From assembly GCA_003524305.1 (NCBI GenBank), contig DQHW01000017.1, forward strand, positions 63,470 to 77,350: 13,881 nt of DNA, in the 5' to 3' direction. Positions within the stretch are counted from its first letter, which is position 1. Each line of letters opens with the position of its first letter. Positions 8,078-13,881 of the stretch are shown here, piece after piece. The DNA is from Anaerolineaceae bacterium (GTDB lineage: Bacteria; Chloroflexota; Anaerolineae; Anaerolineales; Anaerolineaceae). The position numbers and the translations under genes were made by a program. The notes under the pieces are model-generated. The model was not told where the DNA came from and searched no databases. It was given only the letters and a program-made list of their open reading frames with translations.

Positions 8078-9364
8078 TTACACCCAGCCTCGTAATTGCA
8101 TGGCTTTGACTACGCGGTCGATGGCCACCATATAGGCGGCGTCGCGCATAAAGACCTTGCGGTTCAGGCTCATATCCAGCACACCCTGGAAGGCAATGGT
8201 CATCTTGGTGTCAAGTTTTTCGAGCACTTCTTCCTTGGTCCAGTAGTAGTTCATGTCGTTCTGAACGCCCTCGAAATAAGAAACGGTCACGCCGCCGGCG
8301 TTGCACAAGAAGTCAGGGATCACAAAGATGTTTTTGGCTTTCAAGACTTCATCCGCATCAGGGGTAGTCGGACCGTTTGCGCCTTCAGCGACGATCTTGA
8401 CACGCGGGGCGATCAAGTTGACCGTCTCGTTGTTTATCTGACCTTCAAGTGCCGCAGGGATGAGTACATCCACATCCTTCTTGATCCACTCGCCGCCGTC
8501 TTCAATGGCATAGCCTGCGGCTTTTGCCTTGGCTTTGTCGATCGAGCCATATTGGTCGGTAATGGTCATCAAGAAATGCGGATCAATGCCGTCCGCTTTG
8601 CTGACGGTGTAAGAAACCTTGTCTTCACGGTCATAGAAAGAGACACAGATCACTTTACCTTTGAGGATTTCGTTGAAACCGATGGCAGCATATTGCGACA
8701 CGTTGCCAAACCCCTGGATGGCTGCCGTGCATTTGGCAGGGTCCATCTTAAGGTACTTCATGGCTTCGCGTACGGTGTAGATCACGCCGTAGCCGGTGGC
8801 TTCTGTGCGTCCGAGTGACCCACCGCCGCCGAGGGGTTTGCCGGTGATCGTGCCGGGTGTGTAAGCCCCGACCAGTTTGGAATATTCGTCCATCATCCAG
8901 GCCATCATCTGCGGGGTCGTGCCTACATCCGGGGCGGGCACGTCTTGTCGCGGACCGATATTCCGCCACATCACCTGCACCCAGCCGCGCACCAGGCGCT
9001 CTTTTTCGCTGTTGGAGAGGGTGGCCGGGTCAAGAATGATGCCGCCCTTGCCGCCGCCCAGGGGGATGTCTGCCACGGCGCATTTCCATGTCATCCAGGT
9101 GGCTAAGGCGCGCACGGTGTCGATGGTTTCTGCGGGGTGAAAACGGATGCCGCCTTTATTGGGGCCGCGGGCATCGTTGTGTTGCACACGAAATCCCTGG
9201 AAAACGCGTACACTGCCGTCATCCATGCGCACCGGAATGCGGAAAGAAAACTCTCGCAGCGGCCAGCGCAGGATCTCTGATACTTGCGGATCAAGGTTCA
9301 ATAATTCAGCAACATGATCAAATTGCCTTTGTGCCATTTCAAATGCATTAATTTGATTTGCCAT
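8078..9364 (-). CDS. gdhA: Glutamate dehydrogenase
   Basis: Interconverts glutamate and 2-oxoglutarate plus ammonium with NAD(P). The 428-residue length fits the hexameric ~45-kDa class. Active-site residues are visible: K70 in GPNKGGIRFHP, K94 in MTWKCAV, the catalytic lysine K106 in the signature PLGGGKGG (101-108), D146 in PAPDVGT, and S362 in AGGVTVSYFEG. The Rossmann fold shows GFGNVS (218-223), with D245 at the likely end of the second strand. An acidic residue there leans towards NAD specificity, but sequence alone does not settle it. ATG 9362-9364 has AAGGAG 8 nt upstream. The leader upstream contains two hairpins and a short ORF ending 12 nt before the start. Some Chloroflexota and archaeal GDHs have this length. 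It is convergent with the hutU unit. Confidence 0.96.
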   Translation of the reverse strand: MANQINAFEMAQRQFDHVAELLNLDPQVSEILRWPLREFSFRIPVRMDDGSVRVFQGFRVQHNDARGPNKGGIRFHPAETIDTVRALATWMTWKCAVADIPLGGGKGGIILDPATLSNSEKERLVRGWVQVMWRNIGPRQDVPAPDVGTTPQMMAWMMDEYSKLVGAYTPGTITGKPLGGGGSLGRTEATGYGVIYTVREAMKYLKMDPAKCTAAIQGFGNVSQYAAIGFNEILKGKVICVSFYDREDKVSYTVSKADGIDPHFLMTITDQYGSIDKAKAKAAGYAIEDGGEWIKKDVDVLIPAALEGQINNETVNLIAPRVKIVAEGANGPTTPDADEVLKAKNIFVIPDFLCNAGGVTVSYFEGVQNDMNYYWTKEEVLEKLDTKMTIAFQGVLDMSLNRKVFMRDAAYMVAIDRVVKAMQLRGWV

Positions 9365-9376
9365 TCACATCTCTCC

Positions 9377-9493
9377 TTACTGAATAGAATTTAAGATGGG
9401 TTTCCAAAATTTGCAGCGGGGGGTTAAATCATAAGCGGACACACCGGTTCCGTGTCCGCCGCATTGAGCAGTGATGTTACTTATAACCTGCAA
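9377..9493 (-). CDS. Possible 38-codon leader ORF of gdhA
   Basis: On the reverse strand a GGAGG (9500-9504) stands 6 nt before a TTG (9491-9493) that opens a 38-codon frame: QVISNITAQCGGHGTGVSAY, then DLTPRCKFWKPILNSIQ and a TAA at 9377-9379. The frame ends 12 nt before the gdhA start, and its stop overlaps the gdhA ribosome-binding region. The start lies in the stem and the ribosome site in the loop of an 8-bp hairpin (9485-9524). A second hairpin (9435-9459) lies inside the frame. This layout suits a regulatory leader peptide, but a 38-codon frame from TTG can occur by chance and the peptide matches nothing I know. Confidence 0.25.
   Translation of the reverse strand: MQVISNITAQCGGHGTGVSAYDLTPRCKFWKPILNSIQ
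9435..9459 (-). promoter_or_regulatory. Hairpin in the gdhA leader
   Basis: GCGGACAC (9435-9442) and GTGTCCGC (9452-9459) form a perfect 8-bp GC-rich stem with a 9-nt loop about 70 nt before the gdhA start. No T-run follows in the gdhA direction, so it looks like a structured leader element rather than a terminator. Confidence 0.5.
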
Positions 9494-9524
9494 ATTTTTC
9501 CTCCGCCAATAACTGATGCAGGTT
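9485..9524 (-). promoter_or_regulatory. Leader hairpin presenting a GGAGG site in its loop
   Basis: AACCTGCA (9485-9492) pairs with TGCAGGTT (9517-9524); the 24-nt loop holds GGAGG (9500-9504 on the reverse strand). It would lie at the very 5' end of the gdhA transcript if the promoter at 9528-9554 is used. Confidence 0.45.
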
Positions 9525-9527
9525 AAG

Positions 9528-9554
9528 AGTATCTTTTTTAAATGGGCAAGTCAA
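9528..9554 (-). promoter_or_regulatory. Candidate gdhA promoter
   Basis: On the reverse strand TTGACT (9549-9554; five of six consensus bases) is followed after 15 nt by GATACT (9528-9533; four of six). Transcription would begin near 9521, giving a leader of about 155 nt. The short spacing makes this only a fair candidate. Confidence 0.4.
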
Positions 9555-9591
9555 TATGAGGTTTGTCGTAAAAGGGCTAATAATTGTCAGA

Positions 9592-9635
9592 AAAGAGGCT
9601 TATTAATCGGTTTAAACCGATTAATAAGCCTCTTT
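9592..9635 (-). terminator. Perfect 44-bp palindrome, terminator of the PadR/DUF2812 operon
   Basis: The arms 9592-9613 and 9614-9635 are exact reverse complements over 22 bp with no spacer (centre GTTTAAAC, outer ends AAAGAGGCTTATTAATCGG and its complement). It begins 20 nt after the stop of the gene ending at 9656. In that direction it ends in CTCTTTTC, so it can act as an intrinsic terminator. A, T and GC content inside the stem are unusual for one. Confidence 0.7.
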
Positions 9636-9655
9636 AAGTTGCCGTTTAGCGAGGA

Positions 9656-10213
9656 TTATTTTTTGGTCTTACATTCAGGCGAGAAGACTTTCAAAAAGTT
9701 TTTCAATAAAACGATCATTCCAAAGACCAGGCTGCTCCCAATAAAAAGGATGCCGGTAAAAAACTGCAGTTTAAAAAGTGACAAAAAGTCCCCGGTTGAA
9801 ATAATGGCAATTTTGGTCATTATTGCGATTATGAACAATAACAACGCAAATGCACCAACCGCGAGTCTGCGTTTTTTGGTGATAGTGTCCGCTTTGGATT
9901 CATTCAACTTGGGCAGCACGGATAATGCCTGGATATTCTGGGCGATATTTCTTTCAGATAGTAAAGCCACCCATTCTTGCCTTGGCTCTTGAAAAAGCGG
10001 CATGGATTTTTGAAAATCCTTACCCAAAACCAATCGATAAGAAGATTGATTCTCAGCCATTTCTGAGGCAACTCTTTGAAAAGAATACACAAAAGAAGAT
10101 TCGGAAATTAGCTGCCAGCCTTCAGCATTCATTTGATCCAGCCATTTTCGTTTTTCTTCATCCTGACCCGAAAAGAAGATGCGGTTAACTTTTTTGATCT
10201 GTTGGTTTCTCAT
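9656..10213 (-). CDS. DUF2812-type membrane protein (diverged)
   Basis: A 185-residue protein. The N-terminal part shows the DUF2812 (PF11193) pattern 'iFfsgQDEEKRKWLDQMNAEGWQL....fVYSF.rv' at about 11-47. The second half of that domain is poorly kept: where the sister gene has DYKGTWDKDYQEYL this one has LVLGKDFQKSMPLF, and the 'GW..l....nwhYF' block is missing. Two membrane helices follow at about 117-137 and 150-171, with a Lys-rich end. DUF2812 proteins commonly sit next to PadR regulators, as here. Their role is not established; an envelope-stress or anti-sigma-like part has been suggested by context only. A weak AAGAG site lies upstream of the ATG. It is the last gene of the operon, 49 nt after its paralogue. 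Confidence 0.8.
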   Translation of the reverse strand: MRNQQIKKVNRIFFSGQDEEKRKWLDQMNAEGWQLISESSFVYSFQRVASEMAENQSSYRLVLGKDFQKSMPLFQEPRQEWVALLSERNIAQNIQALSVLPKLNESKADTITKKRRLAVGAFALLLFIIAIMTKIAIISTGDFLSLFKLQFFTGILFIGSSLVFGMIVLLKNFLKVFSPECKTKK

Positions 10214-10262
10214 GTTTCGCTCTTTTTCTATATCACGTAAAAAGGGATAACTACTAAAACTG

Positions 10263-10820
10263 TTATTCCCGATGGTTTGTTTTCAATAGTATGAGTTTAA
10301 TGCATACTCTCAAGAATGAATAGATGAATAAAAAAGCTGCCAGCAGATAAATCACCCGCAAGGCAATATCCAAACCGGAAATTGCTGTCTGGCTGCCAAA
10401 ATCAAAGGCATGCGCAAAAGGGCCTACAAGACATAACAAAATGGGCGACAACCCTATTAACAACCGACGGTATTTATTGGCTTTAGCTCGGTTTGAATTA
10501 TAGATCTCAGGAACAACCTCATTTTGAGGATTAATACTGAAGTAATGCCAGTTTCCAAGCGTGGTGAGCAGCGTCCATCCGGCGTCGCTGAATGTGACCA
10601 AATACTCCTGATAATCCTTATCCCATGTGCCCTTGTAGTCGAGCCGAACGATGGTTTGTTTGGGTGGTATCTTGTGAAAAGAATAAAAGAAGGGAACCGC
10701 AGACATAAGCTGCCATCCTTTTGCAGACATCATTTCCAACCACTTTTCTTCATCTTCGTCCTGCCAGGGCAGGAATACTTTTAAGACACTTTTTGAACTA
10801 TTTGTTTTTTCTACGCTCAT
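10263..10820 (-). CDS. DUF2812-type membrane protein
   Basis: A 185-residue protein with a complete DUF2812 domain (about 13-95): 'VLKVFLPWQDEDEEKWLEMM', 'AKGWQLMS', 'FFYSFHK', 'VRLDYKGTWDKDYQEYL', 'DAGWTLLTTLGNWHYF'. Two membrane helices follow (about 120-140 and 155-176). ATG 10818-10820 is chosen for its GAGG site 9 nt upstream. A GTG at 10835 overlapping the padR stop as GTGA is an alternative start five codons upstream. The two reading frames almost touch, so translation is probably coupled to the regulator. It is the better conserved of two tandem paralogues. Function is unknown; by context it belongs to the PadR-controlled unit. Confidence 0.85.
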   Translation of the reverse strand: MSVEKTNSSKSVLKVFLPWQDEDEEKWLEMMSAKGWQLMSAVPFFYSFHKIPPKQTIVRLDYKGTWDKDYQEYLVTFSDAGWTLLTTLGNWHYFSINPQNEVVPEIYNSNRAKANKYRRLLIGLSPILLCLVGPFAHAFDFGSQTAISGLDIALRVIYLLAAFLFIYSFLRVCIKLILLKTNHRE

Positions 10821-10831
10821 AATCATAATCC

Positions 10832-11173
10832 TCACATTCCCATTAACATTCGTCCATGGCGGGCGAGTTCTTCAAACCGAATGACCTCATGTTCGGCGAT
10901 GAAGCGGCCAGTTTCGGTCATACAGTAAAGTTTGCGTCTTTCGCTGCCACTTTCACCAACGGCTTCGATCAACCCCAGGGTTTGCAAATTGGACAGCGCC
11001 CCATATAAGGTGCCTGGGCCTAACTGCACACGCTTTTGACTCAACTCATCCACTTTTTGCATCACCCCATAACCGTGAAGCGGATCTTTGAGCGAGATCA
11101 AAATATAGTATGATGCCTCTGTCAACGGCGTAGCCTTCTTGATCAATTCCTGCATATTATTAATATCTTCCAT
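10832..11173 (-). CDS. PadR-family transcriptional regulator
   Basis: A 113-residue winged-helix regulator of the short PadR class. Diagnostic stretches: 'LTEASYYILISLKDPLHGYGVMQ' (17-39), the recognition-helix and wing block 'LGPGTLYGALSNLQTLGLIE' (51-70), and 'RRKLYCMTETG' (79-89), then a short dimerisation helix. ATG 11171-11173 is preferred because AAAGG lies 6 nt upstream; the frame extends eight codons further to a TTG without a ribosome site. PadR repressors usually control their own operon and an adjacent membrane or transport gene; here the targets would be the two DUF2812 genes downstream. A consensus promoter with an overlapping dyad operator (11189-11247) supports autoregulation. 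The effector is unknown. Confidence 0.93.
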   Translation of the reverse strand: MEDINNMQELIKKATPLTEASYYILISLKDPLHGYGVMQKVDELSQKRVQLGPGTLYGALSNLQTLGLIEAVGESGSERRKLYCMTETGRFIAEHEVIRFEELARHGRMLMGM

Positions 11174-11188
11174 ATTACGCCTTTCGTA

Positions 11189-11215
11189 GTAACGCAATAC
11201 GATATATCGCGTTAC
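11189..11215. promoter_or_regulatory. Dyad operator, probable PadR autoregulatory site
   Basis: GTAACGC (11189-11195) and GCGTTAC (11209-11215) are perfect inverted arms; 10 of 13 positions per half-site match in the full 27-nt dyad. It covers the expected transcription start of the padR promoter, a position suited to repression. TACGATAT also occurs twice (11198-11205 and 11213-11220). The sequence is not the ATGT/ACAT motif of the classical PadR site, so the assignment rests on position. Confidence 0.6.
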
Positions 11216-11218
11216 GAT

Positions 11219-11247
11219 ATAATATCAAGAGAATGAAAGGATGTCAA
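11219..11247 (-). promoter_or_regulatory. Strong sigma-70 type promoter of the padR operon
   Basis: On the reverse strand TTGACA (11242-11247, perfect) is separated by exactly 17 nt from TATTAT (11219-11224, five of six). Initiation would fall near 11212, inside the dyad operator. Such a strong promoter fits an operon that needs a repressor to hold it down. Confidence 0.85.
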
Positions 11248-11251
11248 GAGT

Positions 11252-11279
11252 AAGAACCACGTGTTTCGTAATGGTTCTT
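11252..11279. repeat. Inverted repeat upstream of the padR -35 box
   Basis: AAGAACCA (11252-11259) and TGGTTCTT (11272-11279) are perfect 8-bp arms with a 12-nt spacer, 5 nt upstream of the TTGACA. It may be a second regulator site for padR or for the divergent small gene at 11400. Confidence 0.5.
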
Positions 11280-11315
11280 GCATCAAGAAAGGGCATTTTC
11301 ACATCGGATGAACAG

Positions 11316-11345
11316 TTAAAAAAATCAGGATATTATATGTATAAT
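11316..11345 (+). promoter_or_regulatory. Promoter of the small membrane protein gene
   Basis: A perfect TATAAT (11340-11345) has a weak -35 TTAAAA (11316-11321) at 18-nt spacing. It gives a leader of about 48 nt before the start at 11400 and is divergent from the padR promoter. Confidence 0.5.
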
Positions 11346-11399
11346 ATTTTTAGTGAAGTTTAATGGTTATTTCATCCAAATTTAGACGAGGAGGATATT

Positions 11400-11570
11400 G
11401 TGAAAATTTCAAAACCAAAAAAAGTTACATGGTGGATTGCGGTTATTGCCGGAGCAGCAGGTATTATTGGCACGTATGTTGCTATTCCAGTCATTAGTGG
11501 AATAGCGTTTTGGCTGGTTGCCGGTGCTTTTATTCTATTGGCGCTTGCCTGTATTGTTGATGGACTTTAG
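11400..11570 (+). CDS. 56-residue two-helix membrane protein
   Basis: A small gene with a GTG start (11400-11402), an excellent ribosome-binding site (GAGGAGG, 6 nt upstream) and a terminator 20 nt after its TAG. The product begins VKISKPKKVTWWIAVIAGAA and ends LLALACIVDGL. A basic start (KISKPKK) is followed by two hydrophobic helices, about 10-30 and 33-53, joined by a short AIPVISG turn. The positive-inside rule puts both ends in the cytoplasm. I recall similar short membrane proteins in Chloroflexota genomes ('TWWIA...IP.ISGI.FWLV...LLAL'), but no role is known to me. It is monocistronic, between the padR unit and gatB. Confidence 0.85.
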   Translation: MKISKPKKVTWWIAVIAGAAGIIGTYVAIPVISGIAFWLVAGAFILLALACIVDGL

Positions 11571-11589
11571 TTCAATAAACACCTCAAAA

Positions 11590-11617
11590 CTGGATGAGAA
11601 ATCATCCAGCTTTTTTT
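11590..11617 (+). terminator. Rho-independent terminator after the small membrane protein gene
   Basis: CTGGATGA (11590-11597), loop GAAA, TCATCCAG (11602-11609), then C and seven T. On the reverse strand the stem is followed by TTTT, so it may also end the gatB transcript, whose stop is at 11646. Confidence 0.9.
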
Positions 11618-11645
11618 GTAATAAATGGTGTGAATCGGAACAGGA

Positions 11646-13103
11646 TTATGATTTGTGCTGCTGAAGATGTTTTTCAAGTTCGCTTTTCAAGACAGCCGGG
11701 TTGGCTTTGCCGCCCGCAGCCTTCATGACCTGGCCGAAGAACCAGTTGGAAAGGGTTTCTTTGCCAGACTTATAACTTTCCAGTTCATCAGGGTAGGCCC
11801 CTATCACCTCGCTGACTAAACGGGCAATCGCATCGCCATCCGATGTTTGGGCCAACCCCTCGGCTTTGACGATTTCTCTGGCGGATTTGTCGGTCTCGAG
11901 CATTTTTACAAACACAGCTTTGGCGGTGTTCTGGTTGATCACGCCCTCTTGTACCAGATCAATTAATTCGGCCAGTCCTGAGGGAGTTACTTTAATCTCA
12001 ACAAAATCCTTGCCCGAGAGGTTCAACCAGGCAAACAATTCCCCGGTGATCCAGGCTGCCACGGATTTTGGATTAGGGTTTTTTAAAGCCTCGACGCAGG
12101 ATTCAAAAAAGTCGCTAACTTCGCATTCAGCTGCGATTTTAAAAGCCTCCACACGGTTGAGCCCATATTGGGTTTGCAGACGCAGGCTCTTGGCGCGCGG
12201 AAGTTCAGGTAACGTTGCCCTGATCTCTTCCACCCATTCATTATCCACCACAAGCGGCGGCAGATCGGGTTCAGGGAAGTAGCGGTAATCGTGGGCGTCT
12301 TCTTTGGAGCGCTGCGAATAAGTTTTCTGCTCGGCTTCGTTCCAGCCCAGCGTTTCTTGTGACACGAGTTGACCGCTGTCAAGCAGTTTGGCTTGACGTT
12401 CCAATTCGTAGAGGATGCCGCGTTCCATGGCGCGGAAGGAATTCAGATTTTTAATCTCGGTACGCGTACCCAGTTCCGTGCTGCCCACCGGGCGGATGGA
12501 GACATTGGCTTCAAAGCGGATGACGCCTTTTTCCATGTCACCTGAATTGACGCCGATCTCTTTCAGGATGGCGCGCAGGCTGGTGGCGTAGCCCCGTACT
12601 TCTTCAATCGAATGCATATCCGGTTCAGAGACGATCTCAAGCAGCGGCACACCTGCGCGGTTCAGGTCCACCAGCGAATAGTCCTCGCTGCCCTCGTGGA
12701 TGTGGCTGAGCTTGCCGGTGTCTTCTTCAAGGTGTGCCCTCCTGACGCGGATGACGCTTTCACCTTGTGATGTATCCACAACCAGCCGGCCGTTGGTGGC
12801 CAGCGGCAGTTCATATTGCGAAATTTGGTAACCCTTGGGGATGTCGGGATAGAAGTAGTTCTTTCGCGCAAAAACCGAGACCCGCTGCACTTCGCATTCC
12901 AGCGCCAGCGCGGCGCGGATGCCAAATTCAACGGCTTTTTGGTTGAGCACCGGCAATGTGCCGGGCATACCTGCACATACAGGGCAAACGGTGGTGTTGG
13001 GTTCAGCCTGGGTTGTATCCACCACAGGGCAGCCGCAAAACATTTTGGTTGCGCTGGCCAGCTCTGCATGCACTTCAAGACCGATCACGGGTTCATACTT
13101 CAT
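11646..13103 (-). CDS. gatB: Aspartyl/glutamyl-tRNA amidotransferase subunit B
   Basis: Subunit B of GatCAB, which converts mischarged Glu-tRNA(Gln) or Asp-tRNA(Asn) to the amidated forms by phosphorylating the bound residue and using ammonia supplied by GatA. The protein is 485 residues, the usual family length. The kinase-like cradle begins GLEVHAEL (8-15); a Cys set C23, C25, C40 and C43 fits the family's structural zinc site. The family signature VDLNRAGVPLLEI spans 145-157, and DYRYFPEPDLPPL 272-284. A helical linker and YqeY-type tail follow (about 340-485, PKSVAAWITGELFAWLN and ANPAVLKSELEKHL), which grips tRNA. Start M13103 is chosen by family alignment; no strong ribosome-binding site is seen, and the frame stays open 16 codons upstream. 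gatA and gatC are not adjacent. Confidence 0.97.
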   Translation of the reverse strand: MKYEPVIGLEVHAELASATKMFCGCPVVDTTQAEPNTTVCPVCAGMPGTLPVLNQKAVEFGIRAALALECEVQRVSVFARKNYFYPDIPKGYQISQYELPLATNGRLVVDTSQGESVIRVRRAHLEEDTGKLSHIHEGSEDYSLVDLNRAGVPLLEIVSEPDMHSIEEVRGYATSLRAILKEIGVNSGDMEKGVIRFEANVSIRPVGSTELGTRTEIKNLNSFRAMERGILYELERQAKLLDSGQLVSQETLGWNEAEQKTYSQRSKEDAHDYRYFPEPDLPPLVVDNEWVEEIRATLPELPRAKSLRLQTQYGLNRVEAFKIAAECEVSDFFESCVEALKNPNPKSVAAWITGELFAWLNLSGKDFVEIKVTPSGLAELIDLVQEGVINQNTAKAVFVKMLETDKSAREIVKAEGLAQTSDGDAIARLVSEVIGAYPDELESYKSGKETLSNWFFGQVMKAAGGKANPAVLKSELEKHLQQHKS

Positions 13104-13145
13104 AATGCAGATGATTTTATCATTAACCTGACTTAAACAAAGCAA

Positions 13146-13187
13146 GGGCAATTCATCCTGCAGGTGGAGGCTTCGCGTGAATTGCCC
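13146..13187. repeat. 10-bp inverted repeat in the gatB upstream region
   Basis: GGGCAATTCA (13146-13155) and TGAATTGCCC (13178-13187) are perfect arms with a 22-nt spacer, between the divergent starts of gatB (13103) and the gene at 13253. It could be a regulator-binding dyad, a transcript hairpin or a remnant repeat. Confidence 0.5.
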
Positions 13188-13212
13188 ATACTGGTATGAG
13201 CATGCATCTTCC

Positions 13213-13221
13213 TGCTATAAT
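13213..13221 (+). promoter_or_regulatory. Extended -10 promoter of the DUF4190-like/coaX unit
   Basis: TGCTATAAT is a perfect extended -10 element 31 nt upstream of the ATG at 13253. No good -35 is present at 16-18 nt, which this promoter type tolerates. Confidence 0.65.
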
Positions 13222-13252
13222 CTAATCATTCATAAAAAGCAGGAGATTTGAG

Positions 13253-13621
13253 ATGACTGAAGAATTATCCGTTCAGAAAACACCAAAAAAACTCAACCTG
13301 TCTGCCCTGATCAGTCTGGTCAGCGGTATCTTGAGTTATGCTTTGTTATTCTTTCACTCTCTCATTGATATGAAATTGATCCTGGCTCTTTTTTTGGCGC
13401 CAATTACGGCTTTGCTTGCCATTTTTGCCGGCAGCCGTGCCAAAAGGTTGATTCGCAAAAGTGACGGGTTGATGGGCGGAAAGAAAATGGCCAACACAGG
13501 CTTGTGGCTGGGCTGGATCTACATCATCGGCATCATACTGCTTATCGTGTTGGCAGTGACCATTTTTGGCGGACTTGTGTCAGGACTCAATTCTTTATTG
13601 GGCTCGATTGGGATTGGATAA
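13253..13621 (+). CDS. DUF4190-like small membrane protein
   Basis: A 122-residue protein with a polar N-terminus (1-14) and three hydrophobic helices (about 17-37, 40-60 and 84-108). The arrangement 'LSALISLVSGILSY', 'LAPITALLAIFAGSRAKRLI', 'GKKMANTGLWLGWIYII' matches DUF4190-type proteins (PF13828), which often keep an 'A..GL.LGwi' block before the last helix. Function is unknown. ATG 13253 has AGGAG 7 nt upstream. The coaX gene starts 6 nt after the stop, so the two are probably co-transcribed from the promoter at 13213; no mechanistic link to coenzyme A synthesis is evident. Confidence 0.75.
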   Translation: MTEELSVQKTPKKLNLSALISLVSGILSYALLFFHSLIDMKLILALFLAPITALLAIFAGSRAKRLIRKSDGLMGGKKMANTGLWLGWIYIIGIILLIVLAVTIFGGLVSGLNSLLGSIGIG

Positions 13622-13627
13622 TTAACT

Positions 13628-13881
13628 ATGCTCCTGTGTATTGATATCGGTAATACCAACATCAAATTTGGCTTATATAAAGGCGAGAAACTGGTCACCC
13701 ATTGGCGCATCTTTACCGATACCAGCAAATTGGCAGATGAATACGCAGTGCTGCTGTTATCTCTTTTTGCCAGTGAAAATATTCGCAAAGAGGATATTCA
13801 CGGCTGTGCCTTCTCATCGGTGGTGCCTGACCTGACGATTGCTTTTCACGACCTGGTCAAACGGCACCTGGATCTTGAAGC
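13628..13881 (+). CDS. coaX: Type III pantothenate kinase, N-terminal part (cut by window edge)
   Basis: Phosphorylates pantothenate in the first step of coenzyme A synthesis, ATP-dependent and typically needing a monovalent cation. The first 84 residues are visible and begin MLLCIDIGNTNIKFGLYKGE. The nucleotide-binding DIGNTN motif (6-11) and the later block 'CAFSSVVPDLT' (about 60-70) are diagnostic of the CoaX class, which shares the ASKHA fold. The gene runs off the window end without a stop, about a third of the usual ~255 residues. The start is 6 nt after the preceding stop; the ribosome-binding site is weak (GGAT). No sign of damage in the visible part. Confidence 0.92.
   Translation, partial: MLLCIDIGNTNIKFGLYKGEKLVTHWRIFTDTSKLADEYAVLLLSLFASENIRKEDIHGCAFSSVVPDLTIAFHDLVKRHLDLE

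Noticed and set aside
8096..8818. 240-codon plus-strand frame opposite gdhA
   Set aside because: Antisense shadow of a clear, full-length glutamate dehydrogenase with all active-site residues.
9365..9520. Known riboswitch or T-box upstream of gdhA
   Set aside because: Two hairpins exist but no recognisable conserved core of a glutamine, glycine or T-box element is seen.

Overview
The window looks like a chromosomal segment of a Chloroflexota bacterium, probably of the Anaerolineae type. This is an inference from protein style: small membrane-anchored proteins with Thr/Pro-rich linkers, an 'APCWYGIQPG' exported protein, PadR/DUF2812 membrane modules, and degenerate 'gcgcccctgagcg.agcgaatgggg' intergenic repeats. 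There is no rRNA or marker gene to prove it. Base composition is mixed. The housekeeping genes (hutU, gdhA, gatB) are moderately GC-rich, while the LprI-type lipoprotein and the nucleotidyltransferase (about 2245-4565) are clearly AT-rich and look like accessory DNA.

Layout. 1-1739 (minus strand): the start of an exported/anchored protein cut by the window edge, a YpfJ-type neutral zinc metallopeptidase, and a small secreted or membrane protein. 1937-2071 (plus): no gene, but an extended -10 promoter, a long 17/18-nt inverted repeat and a canonical terminator, together an orphan small-RNA candidate. 2245-3162 (minus): a lipoprotein with an LprI/DUF1311-like C-terminus. 3393-5083: an AT-rich nucleotidyltransferase gene bracketed by two diverged copies of one intergenic repeat block. 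5105-7983 (plus): urocanate hydratase followed closely by two related membrane-anchored proteins, the last two with a 4-nt overlap. A bidirectional terminator (8024-8052) separates these from the convergent glutamate dehydrogenase gene (8078-9364, minus).

9377-9554 is the gdhA leader. It has two hairpins and a possible 38-codon leader ORF. 9592-11247 (minus) is a self-contained regulatory module: a consensus promoter with a dyad operator at its start point, a PadR repressor, two DUF2812 membrane proteins, and a perfect 44-bp palindrome as terminator. 11400-11570 (plus) is a 56-residue two-helix membrane protein with its own promoter and terminator. 11646-13103 (minus) is gatB. At the right end (plus) are a DUF4190-like membrane protein and the start of a type III pantothenate kinase gene (coaX), cut by the window edge.

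Working together: hutU and gdhA both touch histidine/glutamate catabolism, since the urocanate pathway leads to glutamate and GDH deaminates it, but they are separate convergent units and no other hut gene is present. The PadR module is the clearest regulatory circuit. Nothing here amounts to a proven new system. The best leads are the orphan RNA, the structured gdhA leader, and the repeat-flanked nucleotidyltransferase.
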